From: Buxus sempervirens
Taxonomy: Eukaryota > Streptophyta > Magnoliopsida > Buxales > Buxaceae
DNA length: 64,000 bases
Direction of reading: 5' to 3'
Assembly (NCBI GenBank): GCA_947561395.2
Contig: OX387184.1
Coordinates: 27,766,766-27,830,765, forward strand
Of this stretch, positions 36,017-46,424 are shown piece after piece. The notes under the pieces were generated by a model. It was not told where the DNA came from. It saw only the letters and a program-made list of their open reading frames with translations, and ran no database searches. Position numbers and translations under genes: made by a program. Within the stretch, counting starts at the first letter, position 1. Each line of letters opens with the position of its first letter.

Positions 36017-37444
36017 TGTGAGACATGGAAAATCAATTCAATGACTTCCTAATCATCACACGGGCTCAATAAAAAATCAAAGAGTCGCCACCATTAATCT
36101 TTTTTAGGGTGTGAATGGACACCAAAATAATCAAATAAAATGAAAGAGGGTAAAATTAGAGTAAAAATAACTTTACTTTAAAATAAAAAATCCAGAGATG
36201 GGTAAGGAGATTTGGTTATGAGTAAGGAAAAGTGTTAGACACCCCCATTCATCCACACGAGGTGGTTGCCAAGTATTGTTCATGTTTTGAAAAGGGCTTG
36301 CTAATAAAAACAAAATCAAAAGTAAAAGAACAAAGAATAAAAGATGTATGGCTTTTTCCATATGAATAATCCAATTAATTTTGGATCCTTCCTATGAATA
36401 CACCATTTCTTGAGTTTCATGATTGAGTAAAATCAAGGTAAAAAAAACAAACCTAAAGTAAAAAACTTGAAAAACTAGCTTTAAGTCAAATCCTTGAAAT
36501 CTTGGAATTATATAATAAAAATTAAAAAAACTCTTTTAACAAAATATTGAGGAATTAATCCTGAACAATCTAGGGTACAGATCTGGTACAAATCTCTCAT
36601 TAGTTGAAAGATCTAAACCAGATATACCCATGCATATGAAAAAATCAAAAAGGGAGAGTTTAGACCATAGGATTTTCTCTCAAAAATTAAAATAATACAA
36701 AAATCACCTCATAATATTGAAGAATGAATCTGAACAATTCTAGGGTATAGATCTGGTCCAGATTTTTCATTAATTAAGAGATCTAAACCAGATACACCCA
36801 TGTTGATGAAAAACATCAAAAATGGAAAGTTTAGACCATAGGATCTTTTCTCAAAAATTGAAAATAACTCAAAAATCACCTGATGAAACCCTAGAGGTTA
36901 CTTTAAGGCTTTTGATTTCAGATCTACCATATTGATCATGGTAGATCCAAAATCCTAGCCTAATAATAACCAAAAGAAAGAAAACAATGCGGTGGGTGTA
37001 GTTGTGTAGAAAACCAATATCTAGGAGGAAAATGAGATCTAATGCTATGAACAGCATAGATCCATGATATCCCTCCATATTTCATCAATAAACCATCACA
37101 TGACATAAACAGAGTATTCAAAAGACATATATCTAAGATTACAATACATGGGGGTCTACCCTAGGGATCCATTCCTGTCCTCATTTCCCCTAGATCTTCT
37201 TTCACGTTTTACGGCTAAAGAAAATGCTTGAGGTACTTGGATTTAGGTTTGGGGTTACAACCATACACAAGCCTTATTCTACAGAAAGGGAGAAGATCAG
37301 AATAATCCTAGAATTTAAAAATAGAAAATAAAAGGGGAGAGAGGCTTACCTGGATTTTGAGAAAGCAGAGAGGCAGGGGTTATCTTCTTCACTTGGAGCT
37401 CTTCCAGTTTCAATTCTCAGCTATTTGCTTGAGGTGAGGCCCTC

Positions 37445-37452
37445 TATTTATA
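37445..37452 (-). promoter_or_regulatory. TATA box of LTR B5
   Basis: TATAAATA on the minus strand in the context GCCTATAAATAGAGG, about 205 bp downstream of the dyad array. Confidence 0.75.
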
Positions 37453-37656
37453 GGCAAACCCAGGGGCATGGTTGGTCACCGGGGTATGCCAAAATAGGGT
37501 TCTAGAATGTTCCAACTCAATTTTAAAACATGAATTGGAGTAAATCTAACAAACCACAGAGGGAAAAAAGGGGAGGACGAATCTCCTAAAAAGAGGTAAA
37601 AGTGGTAAATATGGCTCAAAAATCGAGTTTTTACAAAAACGCACAAACTTACGCAT

Positions 37657-37761
37657 GATCGCATATATATTGCGGTCATGCCTTGACCGCATATATATTG
37701 TGGTCATGCCTTGACCGCATATAAAATGCGGTCAAGACCAAACCACATACTAAATGCGGTT
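37657..37761. promoter_or_regulatory. CCG-N11-CGG dyad array, 4 units (LTR B5)
   Basis: Units start at 37657, 37685, 37713 and 37741: an exact 28-bp period. Arms are GACCGCAT and ATGCGGTC. Variants are TCG (unit 1, left), TGG (unit 2, right) and CCA (unit 4, left). All are C-to-T or G-to-A changes at CpG. Confidence 0.92.
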
Positions 37762-38346
37762 TTGTCCAAAATGGCTTGTCTGTACAGATTCTGCACAGCC
37801 ATGACCCTTACCTGCACAGGCAATACTTATTTACATGTAATATCATTTAAGTAAATGTCCTCGTATTTTTTAATCTCCATTTACTTAAGATATTGCATGA
37901 AAATAAGCAAACACCCCCCATTTGAATCCATTAAGAATAGTTCCCGACCCAAATTCCAAGTGAATAAAAAGTCAACTTTCCAATTCAAGGCTAAATTCCG
38001 ATTTTTCAGGTCTGGTAAAAAGATTCAACATGTTAATACCAAGGTATTTGTCAAGATTTAAAGGTGCAAAAAATTCATTTATGCAGTAACATTGCTAAAA
38101 ACTTGATTACCGGGAAAAATTATCTTGAAATCTTGCCTTGAAAAATATTTCATTTTTTGGGATCAAAAGTCAACAAAATTCAACCAGAAAAGTTTGACTT
38201 TGAGAAAAGATTGAATTTGGGACTTTTCCTTTGTGGTTTTGGATTCATATGGGTTAAGGATCTCAAACCCAATGCTAAGAATTAAAAATTCCAATAAAAT
38301 ATTTCTCTCCTTCAAGAAAAAATCGTGCAATTTTGGGGTGTCTACA

Positions 38347-39242
38347 GTATCTAACCCGCTTACGCTCAACTGATTAATCCCTGAGGGCCCATACAAGACC
38401 TTACAACCCACATGGCCCAAGTAAGTTTAAGGCACATAGACCTTATGCAGGTAGCCCCAGGAGATTGTGCCTAAGAGAGTTTGAATCTGAGACCTTAAAG
38501 GGAGCATACTTCTATTCCAAGCGTCGACAATCATTGTGTTAAACTTAATAGTTTTGTCAAAATACTAAATGTCAACTTGTTCTTCAAAGAAAGTGAGAAA
38601 TATCGGGTCGGGATTCAATACTTCCCTATGGTTTATACTTCGAGGATTGTACTACAATTAGACCTTTTCTTTTCTTTTCTATGCCGAAGGAAACAAAAAA
38701 TGAAGTGATAACATGTGAAGCGTGAGGGGCTCTTGATGGGTTAGCATGATCATATAGTTTAAGTTTTATCATTTGCAACATGCAACACACATTCACATTG
38801 TCAGTATATATATATTGGCAATTCCCTACCCCAAACCTTTATGTGGCTCTACCATGAGGATACAGATTGGGCTACACATGGTGCAGCATGGCACGACCCC
38901 TAGGTCCAAGACTTCAAACCACCAAGTTGGTCAATGATGTCCCCAACATCTTCCTTGGGCTCTTGTCGATAGTAAGAGAGTGAAAAAAAATTGAAAGAAA
39001 ATACGCTTTTCTCACTATTAGCGTTTGGATGACTAAGAAACTATGGGGCCCATAGTTTCTTGAGGAAAAAAAAAAGATGATAACTACCTTTTTTTTTTTT
39101 TTTGGTACACCTAAAGATTGGATTTTGCTTCGTGAGAAACTCAAGAGCACAACATACCAACAATACCCTTTGTTAATAACGGGTATCTTCTTCAACGATA
39201 TATACTTCCTCACGGCTTCAATAACTCATTCAAAAAGGAGAA
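38347..39242. other. Host segment without a recognisable gene
   Basis: Non-coding sequence with a short poly-T/poly-A stretch near 39089. The overlapping open frames at 38914-39268 are A/T-driven and have no domain. Confidence 0.5.
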
Positions 39243-39899
39243 AGGGCGGAGCCAAAAAATTAGCTTAGGAGGGGCAAACAATAAGTTAAAATAAATTAAA
39301 TTACATTATCATTCGAATGTTTTAGAAAAACTACTCATAGAAAAAAAATTTGGAAAAATTATGAAAAAGGGTTAATTTTAGCCAATATATATAAAAACAA
39401 TCCATCAAAAAATTTCTTTCTACAAAACGGTAACTTTTCAGGAAGAAAAAAAATTTGAACTATAGGATAACTTTACTGTAGTTACGTAGGAGACAAGCAC
39501 AGTTTACTTGGGGCACGAGCGCATTATACGTGGAATACAAGCATATGATGCACTCATGTCTCATGTAGGACATGCTTGCATCTCATGTAGGATGTGCTCG
39601 TATCCCACATAAGGAAGCTCGTATCATATGTATAATGTGCTCGTGTCCCAAGTAAGCTACGGTCATATCCCATGTATGTATAATAAATAGGCACAACTTT
39701 TTAATATTTTTATAAGTGACCCTGTAGGACAATTATTTTTTAAGGAGTGACCATTTTTTTCAAATGAGATCTTTGATACACTATTTTATAAATACAGGAC
39801 AAAAAGTGACTTTTTTTATAATTTGGGGAACAACTGCTTTAAGTTTTCTAAGATTTTAAATATAATTTTTTTAGGGGTGCCCCCCTTGGCTTTGCCCTT
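39243..39899. mobile_element. Candidate non-autonomous DNA transposon with GGGCGGAGCC ends
   Basis: AAGGGCGGAGCCAA at the left and TTGGCTTTGCCCTT at the right (ending about 39899) form imperfect terminal inverted repeats of about 14 bp. I could not find a clear target duplication. Inside, 39500-39690 holds about six degenerate 25-30-bp repeats with CTCGTATCCCATGTAGGA. There is no coding sequence. GGGCGGAGCCA ends are common among plant DNA elements, but the superfamily is not assigned here. Confidence 0.5.
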
Positions 39900-40560
39900 A
39901 GAAAGGAGGACATGTTAGGGGATCCGCAAAACGCCTCTCTGCTTGCTCGATGATGTTTAAAATAAATTGCCACTCCATCTGCATATGTACGTGTATACAC
40001 AAATTTCGTGTTTTAAATCAAATGGGTTTGATTAGCAAATACAAATAAAAATGTATTTTTTATTTATAAAAAAATGCAGTACAATTATCTGTAACTCCTA
40101 TGATTCTTTTCTTTAAAAATTTCGATTTGAAGGCTGAAATAGCTTGATCCCAAATCGGTCTTCTGTCTTCCTTGACAAGCTTGATTAAGTGGTAGATCTG
40201 ACGGATTTCACGTGTAGATCTGTGTTGGATTTGGTGATAAGTCTTTAGCTCGATCTTCGGTTTGTGTGCTTGTTGAAGATTTTGGAAAACTTCGGTATTT
40301 ATTGTAGAATCTCTAGGCTATAGAGTGTATCAGAGATGGGGTGCTTGAATCTTCAGTTCTTGGTCATCAAGTCTTCAATTCTTTGAGGCTTGTTGGACTT
40401 TTAGAACAGTAGCACTTCAATTCTTCAAAGATTTAGGTCTTCAAAATAGCAAGTCTTCAATTCTTCAAGGATTTAGGGTTTTAAGTCTTTAGAGCAATAG
40501 GGCTTCGCTTCTTCTTCTATAGACTTCTCATGTGTTTTGAATGGAGAGAGGACTACCCTA

Positions 40561-41063
40561 TTTATAGATGTGGGGAGGATAGAGTTCTTCAGATGTAAAA
40601 CTCTTTTAAAGAATTATCACTATTAATTTGTGGAGATAATTACCACTTCTTAAAGAATTATCAATATTTGTAAATAATTCATTTATTTTGAGAATTATCA
40701 AAACAAATAATTATTCAATGGGGCCCATAAGCAATTTACGTAGATTTCTTTTGTAGAGAGAAAATTCTATTTATTTTATTTGAAGAATTTTATCTCTAAG
40801 TAGGGTCCACACATTTTTATAGATGTGGGGAGGATAGAGTTCTCCAGATCTAAAACTCTTTTAAATAATTATCACTATTAATTTGTAGAGATAATTCTCA
40901 CTTCTTAAAGAATTGTCAATATTTGTAGATAATTCATTTATTTTGAGAATTATCAAAACAAGTAATTATTCAATGATGCCCATAAGCAATTTACGTATCT
41001 TTCTTTTGTAGAGAGGAAATTCTATTTATTTTATTTGAAGAATTTTATCTCTAAGTAGGGTCC
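40561..41063. repeat. 255-bp tandem duplication
   Basis: A block starting TTTATAGATGTGGGGAGGAT occurs at 40561-40815 and again at 40816-41063. The second copy is cut by the B2 insertion and resumes at 45760. The copies differ by only a few bases, so the duplication is recent relative to other repeats here. Confidence 0.92.
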
Positions 41064-42455
41064 TGTGAGACATGGAAAATCAAATCAATGACTTCTTAAT
41101 CATCACAAGGGATTTATTAAAAACAAAGAGTTGCCACCATTCTGTTTAGGTGTGAATGGACACCAAATTCTCAAATAAGCACAAAAAGGCAAATTTAGGG
41201 TAAAAATAACTCTATTTTAAAATACAAAACAAAAACAACCAGAGATGGGTAAGGGATTAGGTTATGAACAGGGGAAGGTGTTAGGCACCCCTATTCATCC
41301 ACACAAGGTGGTTGCCAGGTATTGTTCATGTTAAAATAAAGAATGCTTGCTTAAAAAAGGAAAAAACATCAAAATAACTAAAATGTATGGTTTTTCATAT
41401 GAATATCCAGATTAATTCAGAACCTTCAATATGATCATACCATTCTAAGGGTTTCATGATTAAAATAATATTGAGATAAAAATCAAATAAAACCAATCTA
41501 AAGAAAAACCTGAAAAACTAGCTGTAGGCTAACCCATTAAAAGGTTGAAAAACTAGATTGAAATCTCTTGATTAAATCGTTGAAGAATGAAGTTACTTGG
41601 AGTACAGATTTGATCGGGATCTCTCAATAGTGGAGAAATATAACCCCCACTCAACCCATGTTGATGAAAAAACATCAAAAGGGAGAGTTTAGACCATATG
41701 ATCCTTTCTCCAAGATTAAAAACAATTTTAAAATCACATCATGTAACCCTTTAGGTTAATTTTAGGATTTTGGTCTTAGATCTACCATATAGATCATGGT
41801 AGATCTAGAATCCTAGCCAAATATCACCAAAATTAAGAAAACAATGTTGTAGGTACAAAGGTGTGAAAAATCCAAACTATAGAAAGAAGTGGGGATCTCA
41901 TGCTATAAACATCATGAATTCATAGGATTAATTCAGATTCAAAATAAAACCATTAAAACATTAACAGGATAGTAAAAGCAACCACATCTCACTGATTAAA
42001 GCACATGGGGGTCTACCCTACGGATCCACCTGTTATCTTTTCTCCTAGCTCTTTCTTCACATTTTACGGCTAGAGAGGACTCTTGAGGTACTTGGAGATA
42101 GGTTTGGGGATACAAACACAATCACAGGCTTTATTCTATAAAAAAGGAAAAGAACAAATTATAGGGTTCTATTCTAGGGATCCGCCTGTTCCCCTTTCCC
42201 CTAGCTCTCTCTTCACGTTTTACAGCTAGAGAGGAGTCTTGAGGTACTAAGAGGCAGGTTTGGGAATACAAGTATAAACTAGGCCTTATTCTACAACAAT
42301 GGAGAAGATTAGATTATTTCTAGAATTGAAAACAGAAAATAAAAGAGAAAAAGGATTTACCTGGATTGAAGAAACAGAACATCAGGGATTCCTTTCTTCA
42401 CTTGGAGCTTTTTAGACTTCAAAATTAATGGCCATTTGCTTGAGGAGAGGCCTTC

Positions 42456-42463
42456 TATTTATA
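42456..42463 (-). promoter_or_regulatory. TATA box of LTR B2
   Basis: TATAAATA on the minus strand. The family A insertion begins 13 bp to its right and pushes the upstream dyads about 2.4 kb further away. Confidence 0.7.
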
Positions 42464-43045
42464 GGCAAACCCAGGTGTAGACACCTGATTTTTGCACCCC
42501 TAAAATAAAGAAAAATGAAAAGACAAACCCTAAGGGGGTCAAAAAATTGACTTTTTGATTCAAGTGAATTTGGCCATCAAACTTCATCTCATTGAAAAAA
42601 TCATTTCGACACGGTTCTAACGCAATTGAGTTTGCTGGAATCGGAATCCGGATGAGAAAGTTATGAGTTGGTCAAACTTTTGCGGAGCAAAAAGTTGACT
42701 TTTTGCTCGACCCCAATTCAGCTGTCAAACTTGATCCCAATGGATAGGTGGTTCCGAGCCGGTTCCAACGACACTAAGTTTGCTGAAATCGGACACCGGA
42801 CAAAGAAGTTATGGGCAGTTGAAGTTTCAAGAAAACTACCCATGTGGCAAAACAGCAGCAAAACGGCAGAATAAATGAATAAAATAAATAAAATAATTGT
42901 TTATAAAAAAATATCTTAACTTTTAATAATATTTTAATAAATATCTGAAGATATTTTAATATAATAATCGTTAAAATCGAATAAAATCCGTTTAAAAATC
43001 AAATTTAATAAAGTGTTTCAGATCCGGCATTTAAAAAACGTGCTT

Positions 43046-43242
43046 AACCGCACTTGAAGTACGGTTTAGTCTGAACCGCACTTCAAATACGGTTTTGATC
43101 TTCTAGAAGATGGACGCGTGTCCTGTACGGCGACAGCTGGCAGATTCGCGCAGATTTGCACGTGTTGAATGCCAACCGCACTTAAAGTGCGGTTTTTGAT
43201 TTTTTAGTGCAATTTTGTCACAACCGCACTTCAAGTGCGGTT
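43046..43242. promoter_or_regulatory. CCG-N11-CGG dyads, two groups, upstream of TATA (A2)
   Basis: 21-nt units lie at 43046, 43074, 43174 and 43222, with arms AACCGCAC and GTGCGGTT. The first two are 28 bp apart. The last two have space for one decayed unit between them. The last unit ends 16 bp before the TATA box, as in A3. Confidence 0.92.
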
Positions 43243-43258
43243 CCGACACTTTTTTGCC

Positions 43259-43266
43259 TATAAATA
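43259..43266 (+). promoter_or_regulatory. TATA box of LTR A2
   Basis: TATAAATA in the context TGCCTATAAATAGAGGG. Confidence 0.78.
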
Positions 43267-44031
43267 GAGGGCCAACCCCCCATTTGAAGCAAGCCATCTC
43301 CATAGGCCCTCACCCTCTCCCTCTTGTCCTAACCACGGCCAACCCCTGCCCAGATGCTGCCACCCCAGTTCCAAATACCAGAATACCCAAAATACCCCTG
43401 AAATGCTGCCAAACCTTTTCCCTATCATCCTTTAAACATAGAAAACCCAAAGAACCCTCTTCAAAACCCAATTTGAAAACCCAAGGAGATGCGGAAGCGC
43501 TGCCGGAATTCTCGGAGAACCAAAACACAACCAAATCAAGAAGGTAGTGATGGGATAACACTTCTGGTAACTTTTTCTTTGACATATATAAGATTTTTCT
43601 TCTTTGAACAACTTTAAATTCTTCTTATTTTATCTTCTTGTCATTAACATGTTTGTTATGTTTGGTGAACCATGAGAAATCCCTATGAGATGGGTGTCTA
43701 GATGCAAAGCTGGGAGGAGTATAGTTTATAATGCTCATTAAAGGAGAAGTTTGTCCTCCTTCGGAAACCTGATGTAACCCTGGATCTTCTTCCCTCATCC
43801 CCTTCTCATTGAGTACAGTTTCGTATGTAAAATATGGCTTAACAAAATCAGGAGAAGTGTAAAACACTTTTCTTTGACAAGTACTGAGGAAGGAGGACAT
43901 GCAAAACCAAAACAAGGCTTGGTCATTATTTTGAAGATGGTGGAAATCTCAACAGAAGTCGCCGGAGCTCCTGGAAGACCAACCAAGTTGATCCCAAGCA
44001 AAATCGGCACAAAACAGCAAAATTGGGCACA

Positions 44032-44136
44032 AACCGTATACTCAGAACGGGCAAGGCGTGACCATAGCTAATCTACAATCTAAACTGAACCGTATTAAAT
44101 TTACGGTTCTGGCTAGACCGTGAATTAAATACGGTC
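44032..44136. repeat. CCG-N11-CGG dyad array downstream of TATA, 4 units (A2)
   Basis: Units start at 44032, 44060, 44088 and 44116, an exact 28-bp period. Arms here are CCGTA and TACGG, unlike the CCGCAC arms of the upstream array in the same LTR. Unit 2 has lost both CG pairs. Confidence 0.9.
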
Positions 44137-45068
44137 ATTTGATAAAGATAATTTAAAAAATCAATTTCTTCGGCCCGGGTGGACCCAAATCCAACCCGAA
44201 CCGGTCGGAACCGACCCTTAAAATATTTTGGGCCATTTTAAGCCCATTTGTGGACCGTGGACCTAAATAGGCCCACCAATGCACCTTGGGCCCACTTGTG
44301 GGGCCCACTTTTGACTGGCCCAAACCGGACCCATTTTCAATAAACGGGCCCAAGGCCACTTGACTCTAGCTAAGGGGCCAAATCCAAGCCCATCAAGCCC
44401 AAACAAAAATGTAAATAAATAACCAAATGGGTTACCAAATAACCCAACTGGGCCCAAGGCCCAACCATGGCAGCCCACGGGTCTTCCAACGGGACCCGGG
44501 TCCGACCCACTCCACTAAATAAAAAGATAAAATCAAAGTAAAAGGGACCCACACCTTCAGAGGGCCCCGCCAGACCCAATAAACAGCATGCTGGTCTAGG
44601 AAGGGTGAAACTGACTCAAAAAACCAGGGAGACCCGAAGGACCCGTCAAACCGACGGGGCGGACTGGGGTGTCTTAGGATTTCCCCAGACATAACCGAGG
44701 ACTTAACTAGAACTCTGAAAAGCCGCAGACCAGACCTAGACTCGAATAGGGCAAACACCGTGTCTGCCTGCACCTCTCAGGCAGTGGTGACTCCGAAAGT
44801 CCCGAGGCACGCACGAACCCCACGTGCGCCCCGTGTGCGATCTAGATTTAGGTGCGCACACCAGGGGCATGGTTGGTCCAGGGTTTGCCAAGATAAGGTT
44901 TCAGATTGAATTAAAAACAGAGATAATGCCAATCCATTGAACTAAAGAGGATAAATAAGAGGATTCGAATGGATAAACAAGAGGATTCGAATCTCCCAGA
45001 AAGAGATTTGGGTGCAGATAAGGCTCAGAAAAAAAAAAAAAAGAGATAAATTCACACAAACCCCCCGT

Positions 45069-45173
45069 GCCCGTATATACATTACGGGCGTGTCTTGCCC
45101 GTAGTGTTAATACAGGCACATCATGCCCGTATATGAATTGCGGGCAAGACCAGACCGTAGATAAATTACGGAC
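45069..45173. promoter_or_regulatory. CCG-N11-CGG dyad array, 4 units (LTR B2)
   Basis: Units start at 45069, 45097, 45125 and 45153, an exact 28-bp period, with arms GCCCGTA and ACGGGC. The right arms of two units carry single changes. Confidence 0.92.
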
Positions 45174-45764
45174 ACTTCATGTTTGCCAGATTTTACAGTT
45201 TTTTGACCTGTTTTTGCACAGGCAATACTTATTTACATGTAATATCATTTAAGTAAATGTCCTTGTATTTTTTAATCTCCATTTACTTAAGATATTACAT
45301 GTAAATAAGTAAACACCCCCCATTTGAATCAATTAAAAATAGTTCCTGACCCAAATTCCAAGTGAATAAAAGTCAACTTTCTAGTTCCAGGCTAAATTCC
45401 GGTTTTTCAAGTCTGGTAAAAGATTCAACATGTTAATACCAAGGTATTCGTCAAGATTTAAAATCTCAAAAAATTCATTTATGCAATAACATTGCTAAAA
45501 ACCTGATTACCGGGAAAAATTATCTTGAAATCTTGCTTTAAAAAATATTTCATTTTTTAAGGTCAAAAGTCAACAAAATTCAACCGGAAAAAGTTTGACT
45601 TTGCACAAAAGATTGAATTCGAGCCTTTTCCTTTGTGGCTTTGGATTCAAATGGGTTAAGGATCTCAAACCCAATGCTAAGAATTGAAAATTCCAATAAA
45701 ATATTTCTCTCCTTCAAGATTTATCAAAAATCATGCAATTTTGGGGTGTCTACAGGTCCACACA

Positions 45765-46006
45765 TAAAATTAATTGCTAAAATTGTAAAATCAAACCAAG
45801 CTTCTGCTCTTTGAGCTTGGATTATCCTGACAAATCTCCAATCTCAAGTGTTGAAGAAGAGAATTCATACAGATCATCCAACCCAGAAATCACAAAAGTC
45901 GACTGAAAGTGGAATAAAAACAGAGTATCTATGAAAAATACAGCAACAACCACAAAAAACGAAAATCTCTTCTCCCTTCCATTCCGCCCCTGCTCTAGCT
46001 CCATCC
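45765..46006. other. Short host segment, no gene
   Basis: About 240 bp of non-coding DNA between two LTR insertions. A CTTCTCCCTTCC-type pyrimidine tract lies near its right end. Nothing else is recognised. Confidence 0.5.
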
Positions 46007-46108
46007 TGTAGACACCCCAAATTGCACAGTAAAAATGATCAATAATCAGCAAAAATCATTGCTTCCTTTGAAACCAGCACAAAAATGTGAAAAAAGCAAG
46101 TTTTCCTT

Positions 46109-46250
46109 GTATCCGACAACTCAGGTCGGATACAAGTGCATCTGTTCGTATCCGATGGAACATGCCGGATACAAATAGCCCTTAATGTATCCGACAACAT
46201 ATGCCGGATACACATAGGCGCTAGTGTATCCGACCTGACATGCCGGATAC
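46109..46250. promoter_or_regulatory. CCG-N11-CGG dyad array, 39-bp class, 4 units (LTR B7)
   Basis: 25-nt units start at 46109, 46148, 46187 and 46226, an exact 39-bp period with 14-nt linkers. Each unit is GTATCCG, 11 nt, CGGATAC. The first is a perfect palindrome over 9-bp arms. The array ends 166 bp before the TATA box. Confidence 0.95.
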
Positions 46251-46416
46251 ACTAGTTTTGCTCAAAATTAGGGTTTCCCGAGAGCTTTCACCTTTTACCA
46301 TCATGTACCTCATTAAATGAGTGGAAATCTCGAAAATAGTCTTAGGGTTAAGGTTGGTGGGCTATGGACCTTATGTTGTGTCTACCATCTCACCAACCCT
46401 AACCCTAGCCTTTGCC

Positions 46417-46424
46417 TATAAATA
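46417..46424 (+). promoter_or_regulatory. TATA box of LTR B7
   Basis: TATAAATA in the context TGCCTATAAATAGGAGG. Confidence 0.78.

Larger units (their letters stand above)
36017..38346 (-). mobile_element. Solo family B LTR (2330 bp) (copy B5)
   Basis: In plus reading it starts TGTGAGACATGG and ends GGGGTGTCTACA. The flanks are GTATA and GTATC (36012-36016, 38347-38351), a 5-bp duplication with one change. It has the usual B order on the minus strand: opening TGTAGACACCCC, dyad array, TATA box, then the repeated block with CACGTTTTACGGC. A local duplication around 36590-36860 (AGATCTAAACCAGATAYACC) is internal. No coding region is supported. Confidence 0.9.
42476..44860 (+). mobile_element. 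Solo family A LTR (2385 bp) nested in B2 (copy A2)
   Basis: It starts TGTAGACACCTGATTTTTGC, ends GGTGCGCACA and has a perfect CCAGG duplication (42471-42475, 44861-44865). It holds an upstream dyad array, a TATA box at 43259, a second dyad array at 44032-44136 and the GGGCCCA block at 44170-44560. There is no coding region. The first 10 and last 10 bp are near inverted repeats. Confidence 0.95.
41064..45754 (-). mobile_element. Solo family B LTR split by a family A LTR (copy B2)
   Basis: In plus reading it starts TGTGAGACATGG and ends GGGGTGTCTACA, flanked by a perfect GGTCC duplication (41059-41063, 45755-45759). Without the nested A2 copy it is about 2.3 kb. A 165-bp duplication downstream of the TATA (about 42000-42090 and 42165-42260, with CTAGCTCTNTCTTCAC) matches that of B1. 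The nested insertion is 8 bp away from the TATA box, so it separates the promoter from the dyad array at 45069-45173. Confidence 0.92.
40070..45764 (-). mobile_element. Candidate Ty1/copia-like LTR split by LTR B2
   Basis: The minus strand would start TGTGTGGACCC at 45764 and continue past the inserted B2 element at 41063. It has a TATAAATAGGG box at about 40555-40566 on the minus strand and ends somewhere near 40070, where I could not fix the boundary. The region around the TATA is tandemly duplicated (40561-41063). The leader downstream (40100-40550) is non-coding with repeats of AGTCTTCAATTCTT. It may be a solo LTR or part of a larger element. Confidence 0.4.

Noticed and set aside
43215-43585. 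Open frames in A2 after the TATA box
   Set aside because: They have no domain, do not persist in other family A copies and overlap on both strands.
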